This document shows, in pieces, positions 1-11,515 of a DNA stretch of 64,000 nucleotides. The translations under genes were made by a program, and so were the position numbers. How positions within the stretch are numbered: the stretch's first letter is position 1; each line of letters opens with the position of its first letter. Origin of the DNA: Gonocerus acuteangulatus. Taxonomy: Eukaryota; Arthropoda; Insecta; Hemiptera; Coreidae. The stretch covers positions 17,941,610 through 18,005,609 of the forward strand of contig OX328123.1 of NCBI GenBank assembly GCA_946811695.1, read 5' to 3'. Below the pieces are notes generated by a model. That model did not search any database, was not told the origin of the DNA, and was given only the letters and a program-made list of their open reading frames with translations.

Positions 1-269
1 TTAATGTTTTGTTTTTTTTCATGTTTTCCACGTTGGAGTAACCCTCCAGCGTGGGAGTTTATTTATCTACGTATGCCATCCTTTCTGGATGCTACACGTA
101 TTTTGATTAGGTATGTACATAAAATAATTAATTCTTTTACAATTAATATGAATACTGAAATTAAATGACAATAATAAAAATAAAAATAAAACGAAAACTA
201 ATAAAAAAAAAAAAAGTAAATAAACAAAATTATATACATATGTAAATAACATAATACATATGTGGGCAA

Positions 270-3200
270 TCAGATGAGTTGATTGATATTTTTTAGGTCC
301 AGTTGTTTAATAAATGCATCAAATTCCTTAAAATATGTAAGTAGTAAGTCAGGTTTGTCAGTGGGCCAAGTTCCGTCCTGTAAGGTAATGTCCTTAATGA
401 GTTTTGTCCTGGGTCCGTCCAGTAATGGACACTCGAACAGGAGATGGTCGTAAGTCTGTTCAGTCATATTGTCGCATTTACATGTGTTATTAGTTATAAG
501 TTTAAATTTATGTAAATAACTTTTCGTCGGTCCATGTCCTGATATGAATTGAGTCATTTTAAAGTTGTTAAGTGTTAATTTTTGTCTGTTGAGTATTGTA
601 GGTATGTATTTGTGTAAATGTCTTCCTTTAGTTGTGTTCGTCCATCGTTCGTCCCATTTTTGCATTGATTTGTCTCGCAGTAGTGTTTTTATAGTATGTA
701 AGTTTAGAGTAAGATATAGGTAATGTCCTGTCCTTTGAAGCTGATTTTGCAAGTAAGTCAACTGCCTCGTTCCCTAATAGTCCAGAATGTCCTTTAATCC
801 ATGTTATTGTAACTGTCACATTTTTCTGTTTACACAGAATTAGTAATGTTTTCAGTCTGTTCGTTATGATTTTGGCTGTTGTATATCCGTGCTATGTTCG
901 TCTTGCTGTCAGTGTATATTATGCATGTGTCTCCGTCGTGACTTATGGAATATAGTGTTTCTACAGCTTTTATAATTGCAAGGTTTTCTGCCTGGTTGTT
1001 CGTACATAGTGGTGATAGTCTGTATTGTCCTCTGTGAATAGTTATGTCGTCCTTTAGTATTATGTATGCAGATCCAACACAGTCATTGCTTTTACTTCCG
1101 TCCGTGTAAATGTGATAAGTCCATGTTGTTTCTACATCGTCAGTCGGTACAATGTTGTATTTAGGGTGTAACCAGTTCGTGAACCGTATGTCTTGTTCTA
1201 TGTCTTGTGGTGTGATATTCTGATATGTAAAGTCTTCTCGAATTTCTTTCAATTTCAATAACCAATGTAGCCTTATCATTTCCTCAGCTTTGATGTGAAT
1301 TGGCAATGTGTTAGCTAAAACACATGATGCTTCATACGATAATGTACGATATCCCCTGGATATTTTAATCGCAGCTAATCTCTGTACTCTTTCTAGTTTT
1401 TTCACATTTCTTTTCACACTTAAAGCATGGCCCCATATTTCAATCCCGTGTGTCAAAATGGGGACTATCGCCCCTTTGTAGATTGTGGCTAATGCGTCAG
1501 AATTAAGACCCCAAGTGACTCTTGCAGCCATCGATAGTCCATTTATTATTGAAAATAGTCGTGTTTGTAAGTTAGTAATGTGATAGTTCCATTTCAACTT
1601 GTTGTCAATATAAAGTCCTTGATATTTAAGAACAGTTTTGTCTTGAATAGTTTGTCCATTTAGAGTAATGTCTAATTTAGGTATATTTCGTTTTTTTTGT
1701 GAATAGTGTGTATGTCGATTTCTCCAAGTTAAACGTAAGTTTGTTTCTGTTCGTCCATTCATTAATTGTATCTAAAGTTAAGTTTGCACGTTCTTCTATT
1801 TCAATGAAGTTTGTCCCAACTACTGTAAGTAGAATGTCGTCAGCAAATGCTATAATCTCTGTCCCTTCAGGAGTTTCTGTTGTAAGTAAACTGTCCATAA
1901 TTAGGTTCCATAGTAGTGGTGAACAAGCTGATCCTTGTGGAGTACCTCTGTTCTGTGATGTATGTACCGTCGTGTTTTGTAGTGTCATGTATACATGTCT
2001 ATTATGGAGATAGTCTGTTAGTAATCTGTAAATATTTGGGGGGCATTGGTGTTTGTGAAGTGATTCGAATATCGATGGCCACCAAGCATGGGCAAATGCT
2101 CCTTTGATGTCCAACGAAATTACCACAATATGCTTCTTTTCTTGCAACTGCAATCTTAATAAATTCACAATTTTATGAAGAGCATCTACAGTACTTGTTT
2201 GAGGCGTGAACCCATATTGATTAGGGTGCAATGGTGCATGCTTAATAAGGTGAAAAGAAAGTCTGGAGTTGATCATTTTTTCTAGAACTTTGCCTCCGAC
2301 TGGAATGATACTTATAGGTCTGTAGTTCTGTCCATTATGTTTAGGTACTGGGATTACTTTAGAAATTTTCCATACATCAGGGAAGATTCCACTATTGAAA
2401 CACTTTTTATACAAGTTTATTATAAAACATGGAAAAATATTAAAAACTTTTTGAAATATTTCTACAGTAATTAAATCAAATCCAGCAGCTTTGCGTGGAT
2501 TTAAGTTATCAATCAAACTTTTTATCTCTATATCTGCTAAAGTACTGTCGTCCTGAGTATTGGGTAGTTGATTACTGTTTCGTCTCATGGTGATGTGTAT
2601 GTCAGTGTCGTTAGTAAGGTCGTCACTTATGAAGAAGTTGTTCATTAAATGTTGTAGTGTTTCCTCAGTGTCTGTCGTGAAAGTTCCGTCACTCTTCTGT
2701 ATTGTACGTAGTTGTAAATCAGTCCTTAATTTTCCAGTTGAGTGTTTATAGATCCATGTCCAAGGATTAGTTTTGTCTATGTTATTGCAGTACGTTTTCC
2801 ATGAATTTAATTTTTCCCTCTTTATTGTTTTAGTGTGAGTAGATTTTATTTGTAAGTAAGCATTTTTCCGAGTTTGTCTTAAATCTGGATTGTTTTTTGT
2901 ACGTTGGAATTGTCGTCTTAATGTGTTGGTTTTGTTTCTTAGTTCAGTCAGTTCTTGAGTCCACCAAGGAGGCGATTTCATAGTCCTATGCTTTTTGTGT
3001 CTTAAAAATAGACTGTTGCATGTCTTAATTAGGCACTTATGAAATAGGCTTAGGGTTATATTAATTCCTCTTGAATCCAGAGAGTCAATCAAGTATGATT
3101 CTAGATTTGATAATGTATTATTGGTAGGTACAAATTTTATTTTAATATAATCTTCCAATTTTTTCTGGAAAATATCCCAGTTGGCATGTTTGGTAATATA

Positions 3201-3864
3201 AGCTTTTTCATTTGTAAAGAATTGCCTATTATCTGTTGATATTTTCAATGTGTAAGTTAATATGGAATGGTCTGAAAAATTATCTTCTTCGTGGTTTGTC
3301 CAGTCATATATATATTTGGTCATAGTTCCATTTGTTATTGTCAAGTCTATGTTGCTGTTACCATTAGAGGATGAGAAAGTAGGTTTTAAGTCATTGTCAT
3401 TTATTATAAATAGATTTTTAGATAGAATAAAGTTTTCTAATATACGACCTCTTTCATTCCTTATTCTATCAAACCAGAGAGGCGATCTACAGTTCGTATC
3501 AGCTGCGATTAGAATACCATGGTTAGGATATCTGTTCACTACCTTTTCGATTTTTATTAAATCCTCCTCAACATTTTTAGTAATATCAAAATACATATTT
3601 ATTAAAATGAAACTTTCATTTATTATATTAAGTTTAATAACGCACATATCATCGTCCGATAAATCTGTTAAAAAAAGAATATTAATATTTTTATTAATTA
3701 CTATGGTACTAGCACGTGTTTTGTTTTTTCCAAATTCAAATACTCTATATCTATTTGAATAACCATATGTTTTATTATGTTTTATATAAGGCTCTTGTAA
3801 TAATAGAATGTCGATTTTCATTGTATCAAACATATGTTTTATATAGTTCATAGCCTTCCAAGAA
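270..3864 (-). pseudogene. R1-like LINE ORF2 (endonuclease, RT, RNase H), broken
   Basis: ORF2 would encode the AP-like endonuclease and reverse transcriptase used for target-primed integration. In order, the sequence shows: endonuclease motifs LLQEP, ADTNCRSPLW, SNIDLTI and SDHS (3730-3230); RT motifs with PQGSACSPLLW and FADD (about 1950-1840); an RNase H domain with YTDGSKS, NNQAEN and YTDSKTN (1110-880) and WIKGHSG (about 800); and a C-terminal Cys/His knuckle near 470-420 (CKCD, then HLLFECP). Three frame breaks are visible: at a T-run near 1690, near 825-840, and near 690-705. The start codon lies across the J1 insertion, at 10299-10301. The second catalytic motif is FADD instead of YADD, which is common in this group. 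The copy is dead. Confidence 0.85.
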
Positions 3865-3875
3865 TGTCTACTATT
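3865..3875. repeat. J1 target-site duplication, 3' side
   Basis: The 11-bp sequence tgtctactatt is identical to 10250-10260. Its right edge merges with the T-run that represents the J1 poly(A), so the length is uncertain by one or two bases. Confidence 0.8.
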
Positions 3876-4003
3876 TTTTTTTAACAAATATCATTTTTAT
3901 TTTGGACCAAAACAATTAGTTTTTTACACAAATGGAAAATAAAGAAATAACTATTTACAAAAAGAAAAAAATATATATACATAAAAAAAAAAAAAATTAA
4001 GAA

Positions 4004-4888
4004 TTAAAATAAAATGTCTTGGTACAGCCTCGGCTTGAGGCGTCGGGCTGTAGGTACTCCCAGATGGTAATTCTTGGCACCAGTAGAGAGATCCAGTTTG
4101 TCGTGGTATCTGCGGGTCAATTCTTCTACATGAAATGCGATTGGATCAACTCCCAGTTCCCGATGGAGCAAGCTGTTTCGAACGAACCAAGGGGCGTTGG
4201 CTTCAATCCGTAGAATTTTGTTCTGTAAAGTCTGAAGTCGTCTAATGTTCGTCGTGTTTGTTCCATACCACACAGGGCAGGCGTAAGTCAGTACTGGGAG
4301 GATCATAGTCTTGTAAAGGAGTGTGACTAGTGAAGGTCGAAATGATGTTTTACTGTTCATCAGTGGGTATAGTTTTGAAAGTCTGGTGTGTGCATGTCGT
4401 AATTTTATGTTAGTGTTTAGTTTCCAAGTAAGTTGAGTATCGAAGTGTAGTCCTAGGTAACACACAGGTGGAGGTCCTTCGGGCTCCAAGGAACTGGGAG
4501 TCCATCCAATCCGATTTCTGGAATTTCTTCGTTTGAGAACCTTCGAAGTGAAAATACTTTGGCCTCAGTCTTGGTAGAATTAAGGGCCAGTCGCCATTTC
4601 CTAAACCAGTGGGTCAAGGAGTTCGCCGATGCTTGCAGATTGTGAACCATCGTATTCAGACTTCTGTGACTGGATAGTATGAGAGTGTCGTCGGCATGTC
4701 GGAGACATAGAGAAGGTAGAGAAGGGGGCTCAATATGGCTCCTTGTGGAACTCCAGCTTCCAAGGCGATCTTGCGGCTTAGGGTGGTCCCGACACGGATT
4801 TGGCATGTTCGATCTTCTAGAAAGCACTTTATAGAGGAGAGAAGATTGGCTGGTGGCGATGTTTTCTTCAGTTTATATAATAAACCCT
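4004..4888 (-). pseudogene. J1 ORF2, C-terminal half
   Basis: This is the distal part of the J1 reverse transcriptase, separated from the proximal part (6884-8678) by J2. It shows the RT segment GVPQGAILSPLLYLLY (around 4760-4700, minus), ADDTLIL (about 4690), and a thumb/C-terminal region with LTYACPVWYG and RLQTLQNKILR (4300-4200), ending at a stop at 4004. The frame is broken between the LYVSDM and ADDT motifs (about 4695) and again near 4480. 4473-4888 is duplicated at 12919-13334. Confidence 0.82.
4876..4888. repeat. J2 target-site duplication, left
   Basis: The 13-bp sequence tataataaaccct is identical to 6884-6896. Removing J2 plus one copy rejoins J1 ORF2 across GLLYKLKK. Confidence 0.92.
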
Positions 4889-6580
4889 CGCCTCCTAAAA
4901 AAAGCCTTATCCGAATTCCGATCTGAATCCTTTAATGATTACCTCCAATCACTCACCACCGAAGACAACTCTCTCTGGCAAGCCACCCGTAAAATCCTAA
5001 AATTCCATACCGTTCCTCAACCTCTTCAACGCAGCGACGGAACTTGGGCTAGAAGTGATGAAGGTAAAGCCGAACTATTCGCTTCCCATCTGGAATCTAC
5101 TTTTTCCCCTCATCCAGAAACCAGCTCCTCCCAAGACCTAGAAATACAAGATTACCTGAATACCCCTCTTCCACTCTCCCTTCCTCCTAAAGCATTCCAT
5201 CCTGCAGAAGTTAAATACATTATCAGACACCTCCCAAGAAAATCTCCCGGTTATGACCTTATAACAGCCCTAATCCTAAAAATTCTACCTCACAAAGCAA
5301 TTATTTTTCTCGCCTACATATTCAATTCAATCCTACGTACTACCCACTTCCCAAATCCATGGAAACATTCGATAATAATCCTTATACCTAAACCTCAGAA
5401 ATCTCCCAAGAATCCATCTTCCTATCGCCCTATCAGTTTGCTCCCAATTATATCCAAGATATTTGAAAAACTTCTCCTTAAAAGAATTCTGTCCACGATC
5501 CCTCCAAATTCCTTACCAGATCACCAGTTTGGTTTTCGTCCTCAGCATTCAAGCATCCAACAATGCTTCAGCGTTGTTGACACCATATCCCACGCGCTTG
5601 AAAGTAGAAACTACTGCACGAGTGCCTTTCTCGACGTCGCCCAAGCGTTCGATCGTGTTTGGCACCCGGGGTTGTTATACAAAGTAAAGCGCATACTTCC
5701 TCACACATATTTCCTAATCCTGCAATCCTATCTATCTAACCGCTCCTTCCAAGTAAGATCCGGTCCCGCATTGTCTAGTTCCCATCCCATTTCCTCCGGA
5801 GTACCACAGGGAAGTATTCTTGGTCCTCTCCTCTACCTTTTATACACCGCAGACATCCCTACCCACCCCAGCACCCACTTAACTACCTATGCTGATGATA
5901 CAGCCATATTTTCCTCCTCTCCTGACCCCGTAACTGCTTCCTGTTATCTACAAGAACATCTGGAATCTGTCGAGCACTGGTGCAACAAGTGGAAAATAAA
6001 GGTGAATCCTGAGAAATGCTGCCAAATCACATTCACCCTCAATAAGAGAATCTGCCCTCCAGTCATCATATTCAGCCACGAACTCCCCATATCCAACGAG
6101 GTGCGCTACCTGGGATTATTACTGGACAGTAGACTCACTTGGAACCCACACACCCGACTGAAAAGACAGGAACTGAACAGGAGATACGGACTCTTACGAC
6201 GACTACTGGGACCTTCATCAAAACTGACAATACACAACAAACTCATTGTTTACAAAACCATAATCCGACCTATTTGGACTTACGGACTTGAACTCTGGGG
6301 TACAACTAAAACTTCTAACATACAGAGAATACAGGCATTCCAATCCAAAGTCCTCCGCAAAATAGTTAATGCTCCTTTCTATGTTTCCAATAAAACCCTT
6401 CATTGTGACCTCAACATCCCTTTCGTTCAAGAACTGGCAAAATCCCGCTTCCTAACGTTTCATTCCAAACTGTCCTTCCATCCCAATCCTAGAGCACAAA
6501 CACTTTCCTCCCAAACTCACCCCGAAAATCCGCCAAGAAGGCTCAAGAGACATTGGCCTCGTGATCAATTAACTGAATAG
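4889..6580 (+). CDS. Jockey J2 reverse transcriptase, partial but open
   Basis: The open frame runs from 4853 to the TAG at 6578-6580. The Met at 4853 and about 12 codons come from J1 DNA, so the element's own coding sequence begins at 4889 with no native start. It covers the pre-RT linker and a full RT: RPISLLPIISKIFEKL, HQFGFRP, AFLDVAQAFD (catalytic Asp near residue 261 of the open frame), GVPQGSILGPLLYLLY, and YADD (residues 346-349). A thumb and C-terminal tail end RRLKRHWPRDQLTE. No frameshift is present in the RT, yet without the endonuclease the copy is presumably immobile. The same protein is encoded at 13335-15026. Confidence 0.9.
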   Translation, partial: RLLKKALSEFRSESFNDYLQSLTTEDNSLWQATRKILKFHTVPQPLQRSDGTWARSDEGKAELFASHLESTFSPHPETSSSQDLEIQDYLNTPLPLSLPPKAFHPAEVKYIIRHLPRKSPGYDLITALILKILPHKAIIFLAYIFNSILRTTHFPNPWKHSIIILIPKPQKSPKNPSSYRPISLLPIISKIFEKLLLKRILSTIPPNSLPDHQFGFRPQHSSIQQCFSVVDTISHALESRNYCTSAFLDVAQAFDRVWHPGLLYKVKRILPHTYFLILQSYLSNRSFQVRSGPALSSSHPISSGVPQGSILGPLLYLLYTADIPTHPSTHLTTYADDTAIFSSSPDPVTASCYLQEHLESVEHWCNKWKIKVNPEKCCQITFTLNKRICPPVIIFSHELPISNEVRYLGLLLDSRLTWNPHTRLKRQELNRRYGLLRRLLGPSSKLTIHNKLIVYKTIIRPIWTYGLELWGTTKTSNIQRIQAFQSKVLRKIVNAPFYVSNKTLHCDLNIPFVQELAKSRFLTFHSKLSFHPNPRAQTLSSQTHPENPPRRLKRHWPRDQLTE

Positions 6581-6883
6581 GGACAAAACATTATTCTAAG
6601 TAGGAAGTGCCAGTATTGATTGGCTCCTTCCAAAAGTGTTATTATTATTGTGTTATTATTTTTATGATTATTTCCTATTCATTGTTTTTGTTTGTTTTGT
6701 TTTTTATGTACTTTTTCTTTCTTTTTTTTATTTTTTATTTATTTGCTTATTTGTTTTTTATTTATTTTGTATTTCATCTCAATTCTGTATATAATTATTA
6801 TTTTTATCTGAGAGAAATTTAACTAATGTACTCTCCAAATGTGCAGATGTTAAATAAACGTATTACTAAAAAAAAAAAAAAAA
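4889..6883 (+). mobile_element. 5'-truncated Jockey LINE J2, nested in J1
   Basis: This Jockey-clade insertion lacks ORF1 and the endonuclease. It begins inside the region before the RT and ends with AATAAA (6852) and a poly(A) run at 6868-6883. It is flanked by a perfect 13-bp repeat, tataataaaccct, at 4876-4888 and 6884-6896. It lies opposite in strand to its host J1. An equivalent copy at 13335-15342 sits at the same site in the duplicated block, so J2 arrived before the duplication. Confidence 0.93.
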
Positions 6884-6896
6884 TATAATAAACCCT
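6884..6896. repeat. J2 target-site duplication, right
   Basis: This is the second copy of tataataaaccct, directly after the J2 poly(A) tail. Confidence 0.92.
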
Positions 6897-8678
6897 GATG
6901 CCAAACTGAATCAAGGCCCCCTTCAAGTCTAAGAACAAGCCAGCTGTGTATTCCTTGGCTTCGAACCCTTTAACTATGGCCTCTGAAACTCTCTGTGCTT
7001 GGTGCGTAGCAGAGTGATGGTTTCTGAAGCCAAACTGGTGAGATGGAATGGTGCAGGTCTCTTCAAGGTGTTGCCGTAGCCTTTTCTCTAAGCATTTTTC
7101 CAGCAGTTTGCCAAGAGTACATAATAGACTTATGGGGCGATGACTGGCAGGACTATGCTTAGGCTTCCCGTCCTTGTGGAACATTAGCACGATCGCATTC
7201 TTCCATGCCTTTGGAAAGTACCCCAACCTCAAGCAGGCGTTATAGAGTCCGACCAAGTAGGCGATCGTCTTCCTGGGCAGCTTTTTTAGAATAAAATTCG
7301 GAATCTGGTCCTCCCCTGGCGCTTTTCGGTTCTTCAGTTTCCTGATATACCCCTTGAGCTCCTGTGGAGTTATGTAGTCAGTAAGTCCACCGTCTGCGGT
7401 CACAGGTTCTCTTAAAAAATCGTCCACTGTAGTATCGGTCTCAGGGTCGTCTCTGTCTAGTGGTGTTGCAATAGTCTGTAAGTGGGTGGCGAAAATATCG
7501 CATTTCTCTTCGTCAGTAGTTGCTGTCGGTTGGTCTGTTTTCAGGGTAGGGAGTGCAGGAATTTTACCAAGGATTCGTCTAGTTTCTCTCCAAAGACTAT
7601 TGTCACCTGGGTCCAGATCAGAAACGTAGGCTTTGTAGGACTTAATTTTTTCTGATTCTAAAAGAAACCTAATTCTACAGCCCAATCTGTTTACACGTGT
7701 CTTATCTATGGGATCTCTATATCTCTGCCACCTTTTCCTAATGATATTCTTGTCATGAATAAGCTGTAGAATATGGGCCGGAGTCTTAGAACCGTTAGAA
7801 GTATGTAACCTAGTCTGGGGCTGTTGTGTTGAGTGTTGTATTGATGTGCGTATGTGTTCTGTAAGTGTCGAGGCGGATATATCAATGTCTTCTGTACTTT
7901 CGTATATGTATGGCACATCCAGAATATGCATAGCTTGTGCGAAGAGTTCCCAGTCCACGCGTCCGTTAATAAGCTTGGGGAGATTTGGTGAAAATCGAGG
8001 TGAATCGTGAAATGTACAAATAACTGGTAAGTGATCTGAGTCCAAGTCTGTAAGTGTGTCATGATAAAGCGGGTAGCGTATGTTATGTAAGACAGCAATG
8101 TCTAATATGTCCGGATGATATCTGTCCTGCGTTGGGTAGTGTGTTGGTTCGTCAGGTGATGATATGTGCAGTCCTAAGTTCGTGGATATGTATTCAATTC
8201 GTGTTCCGTTCGAGTTCAGTGTTCTACAGCCCCAGATAGGGTTTTTACTATTCAGATCTCCGAGCAAAACAGTCGGAGCTCCAGAGAAAATGCACTCAAA
8301 GTCGGATTCCATGAGGCGAATTCCAGGTCGGTGATATGCTGCCAGAATATTGATGGTTGAGTTATTGTTTAGTGTTAGTGTAATTCCGACGACCTGTAAG
8401 TTCTGTAGTGTTGGTAAGTGGAGTTCAGTATGTATTATTCGTCACTGTACAAGTATAGCGACTCCACCCCGTCTGGTCTTCTGGCCAGTCCTGTACACAG
8501 TATAACCAGGAATTCGTAGTCTGTCTGTTTCAGTTAGGTATGTCTCCGTAATACATGCTACGTGCACAACATGTCTATTTAGGAAGTCAGTGAGTAAGTT
8601 AACGCGGTTTGTTAGTCCCGCGGCGTTCCAATTTAGAAGAGTTAGGTTTTGGTAAGAAGTTAAATTAGAACAGTCCAT
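6884..8678 (-). pseudogene. J1 ORF2, endonuclease and N-terminal RT
   Basis: The protein starts MDCSNLTSYQN at 8678. Endonuclease motifs are NWNAAGL, ITETYL, LLGDLNSKNPIWG and DSDHLPVI. RT motifs include RPISLLCTLGKLLEK and LFLDLKGA. An in-frame TGA at 8442-8444 replaces the Arg codon AGA seen in the second copy. A missing T in the FD motif region (about 6910) shifts the frame, and both copies share this lesion. The start codon overlaps the ORF1 stop by about 14 nt, a compact ORF1/ORF2 arrangement. J2 then interrupts the coding sequence. Confidence 0.85.
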
Positions 8679-10154
8679 TTTCAGATGAAAAAAGTAAAGA
8701 GAATAATATGGTAAAAAAAGTTTTAATTTGTGGTAATAAAGGCTTTATGAGAGTCGTCAGGAATTTAGAAATGTCGAATGTTTGTTCTGTAGTTTGGTCC
8801 TGGTTTGTCTGTGATGTTCGTAGATTTTCTCTTTCCGTCCAGATGTTTGGTCGAGGAGCCTCCGGGGAGGAGGTTTGGTGTTTTTTGTCCTGAGTGGTGG
8901 ATGGTGTGGTATTCTGCATGTTAGTAGGTATAGTGTTCTGTTGTGGTTGAGTACGTGATGTGGCAGTCCGTCTTGTGCGAGATTTTTCGTGATTTAAGTA
9001 CACTTGACATCCCCTGTATCTTGCACTGTGGTTACCATCACAGTTAGCACATTTTGCAGCAGTGGATCGGTCAGTGCAAAGAGAAAGGGGATGGTCTCCT
9101 GCACATTTCGCACACTTAGGATCCAGTCGGCAGTGCTTTTTAGTATGGCCAATCCGTAAACAGTTTCCGCATTGTACGGGACGCCCGGATCGGCGTCGGG
9201 TTTCCACGGTTACAACCATATTACACAGCCTATCTAATTCTAGAACTGATTTACCTTTGTCATTATTAACTAGCTCAATGGCAACTAAAGGTGTGGGGAA
9301 TCTATCTTTATTATAGAGCCTCGTGGCTCTCTGTGCTGGATAGCCTCGCCTCTTCAAGTCATCTAGGACATCATCCTCGGAGACGTACTACAGCAGAGAA
9401 TGTTCTGTCGGGGCTAGAAATTAAAAAATATTTTATATCAGGAGTTTCGTCAAAAAACTTTGTTACGCTCCTAAAGTCCTCAATACTGGACAAAGATATT
9501 TTTATTTTTTTATATAGCATTTTGCAGTCAAATGCGGACTTAGCCACTCGTTCAAGATCTGCAACTAGCTGTTTAGTGTCAATGAATGAGTTTTCGTGAT
9601 TGTCAGACACAACTACAAAAATAGGCGGAATTTTAGGAGACTGGGGACTCAGGGATGTCAGCTGTTCGGTTTATCTGTCTGGTCTGTTGTCTGTTTGGTC
9701 TTGGTTTTTGAATCGGGGAAGAAGCAGAAATAGGAATAGTATCAACTTCAGTCTGTATTTCAGATAATGGGGAAAATCTATTATTAGTCGGAGTCATAAC
9801 TGCCACAGGAGTTATTATTCGGGCATATCTATTTCTCTTGGGTTTAGGTTCTTCGAAAGATTGAGCGTCCATTGAGTCGAGACTGTCTGTGATGATTGGA
9901 AGTGACTCGTTGTCATTGGTTACGTGAGGTAGGTTAGAGTTGAGGTCACTACTTCCTGGCTCTATAACAGTCACCTCAGGGAATAAGTGAGATAGAAAAT
10001 TCATATCACCTGTTTTGGCCGGTTCTTCAGTTGAGGTTAGGTTTGAATCGCCTCTAATATTTTCCACACTTTTGCTAAGAATTTTCGCAGCCGAGGAAAT
10101 ATCTAGCTTTCTAATCCGAGGACGGGACTTGGCCAGTCTTTTCACACCCGTCAT
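8665..10154 (-). pseudogene. J1 ORF1, Gag-like nucleic-acid-binding protein
   Basis: ORF1 of Jockey elements encodes a Gag-like RNA-binding chaperone. The start MTGVKRLA is at 10154. The N-terminal 170 residues are polar and low complexity. A PRE_C2HC-type region follows, then three CCHC-type knuckles (CGNCLRIGHTKKHC, CAKCAGDHPLSLC, CANCDGNHSARYRGC) at about 9190-9010. The frame breaks near 9636 (TAA), and a 17-nt deletion near 9389 removes part of the PRE domain that survives in the copy at 17815-17835. The C-terminus ends NGLF at 8665. Confidence 0.82.
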
Positions 10155-10249
10155 AACACTTTTTGACTCAAATAAATAGCAATAATAGCAATATATACGA
10201 GTGCACTAAGTAAACACAGCCTTTCGGCAACACAATCACAGCTGTTCCT

Positions 10250-10260
10250 GTCTACTATTA
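10250..10260. repeat. J1 target-site duplication, 5' side
   Basis: The 11-bp sequence tgtctactatt matches 3865-3875. Bridging the two copies restores a continuous R1L ORF2 frame into SRHSWKAM. Confidence 0.8.
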
Positions 10261-10495
10261 AATTGTGCAATGTTTACATTAACACATGTTTTATTAACCA
10301 TTAATATATAAATAGTTATGAAGAAGAAATTTGTTATCAAATAAAAGGAAGGTTATAGGGTATTTCCAGTTATAAATTATTGAAATTAATTTAAATTTTA
10401 ATAAGGAGTGAATGAAAATAATAAAAACAAGCTGTAAAAGTATTCCTATAAATAAAATTGATTTTAATTTAGTATGACTATACCAATATTTGCAT

Positions 10496-11515
10496 CTAAT
10501 CATAATTGGTATTTTGTATTAATCTTGAAATTGCAGCTTTGTATGAAGGACATTCTTTTGAGATAGCAGAATGATTCACATCAACTTTGAGGTGTGGCTT
10601 ACATCTATTATTGAAATTGGAACAATTGATGCATTTATTTACATTGGACTTACATGCTTTGAGATCGTGTTGTCCCCCGCAGATCGGACAGGCTAGCTGG
10701 TTCTTGCACTCCTGACTGGTGTTCCCATGTCCAAGTCTTGAACAGTTTGAACATCTCCTCACGGCCAGGTAGTCTCAATAGCACAGATGGAGTAGAACAG
10801 CTTCACTCTCTTCTCCAGAAGGCTTCTTCTAACTCCAGGGCTGACTTCCACTACTGCCCATCTCCGTTTGCTTCCTCTATGTTCTCTGATAAACTTCAGA
10901 GAAAATTCTTCCTCAGCACAGACTATTTCATTTTGTGTTTTGATGGATTTTATAAGGTTAGCTTCATTAGCTTCCTCTGGTAAATTTTTAATAATTAATC
11001 GAGGATTAAATTTTTTAACCTCTTCGATTAAAAGCTTTGAGGAATCAGTGTTAATTTTACTCTTTATTTTTTCTAAGTCATCCTTTGAATCTACTCGAAT
11101 GAATAGGTGTCCTGTTTTAGTCGAGACAATTCTCTGAAATCCGATTTTCATTGTTATCGGATTTATTTCTTTTTTAAACACTGATTTCGTTTCATCAGCT
11201 GATGATTGTTTGTGTTTGGATTTTATAATTGCATGATGATTTGAAGAAGGAGTTGCTTTACTTACAGTTTTAACTATTTCTGAGTAACTAGGTACGTTCT
11301 TCTTTGCTAATGAGGTTATCTTCTTTTCTTCAATTCCTGATTTTCTTGAATCAATTTTTCAATACACTCACGTGCTTTGAGCAATATGTCACTAGTTTTA
11401 CTCTTAATTTTCAGCTTTAGGGCTTTTAGAACCTTTTATAAAAGTTATAAAAGGAATGAGTTCTTCTAAGAATTCGTTTTACTGTTATAATCAACTGTAA
11501 ATATGTGCTTCATGG
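10496..11515 (-). pseudogene. R1-like LINE ORF1 (Gag-like), first copy
   Basis: This Gag-like protein has a helical N-terminus (KARECIEKLIQENQELKK, about 11390-11330), a middle domain (FNPRLIIKNLPEEANEANL), and CCHC knuckles (CSNCSRLGHGNTSQEC; CPICGGQHDLKAC; CINC) at about 10760-10560. It ends NTNYD at 10496. Several frame breaks occur: a stop near 11468, a roughly 12-nt deletion near 11325 relative to the second copy at 22730-22745, and a missing base near 10770 (ETTWP here, EDYLAVRRC in the copy). It is translated from the same strand as ORF2 and lies upstream of it, as expected. Confidence 0.78.

Larger units (their letters stand above)
3876..10249 (-). mobile_element. Jockey-type LINE J1 inserted in R1L
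   Basis: This is a near full-length Jockey-clade element on the minus strand: 5' UTR about 10155-10249, ORF1 8665-10154, ORF2 8678 down to 4004, and a 3' UTR to about 3876 ending in a short A-run (T-run at 3872-3882 on the plus strand). It is flanked by 11-bp direct repeats, tgtctactatt, at 3865-3875 and 10250-10260. It is interrupted by J2 at 4876-6896. The target is the start of R1L ORF2, so J1 is younger than R1L and older than J2. Confidence 0.88.

Noticed and set aside
4853..4888. Native start of the J2 protein at Met 4853
   Set aside because: These codons lie in J1 DNA left of the target duplication. The element begins at 4889.
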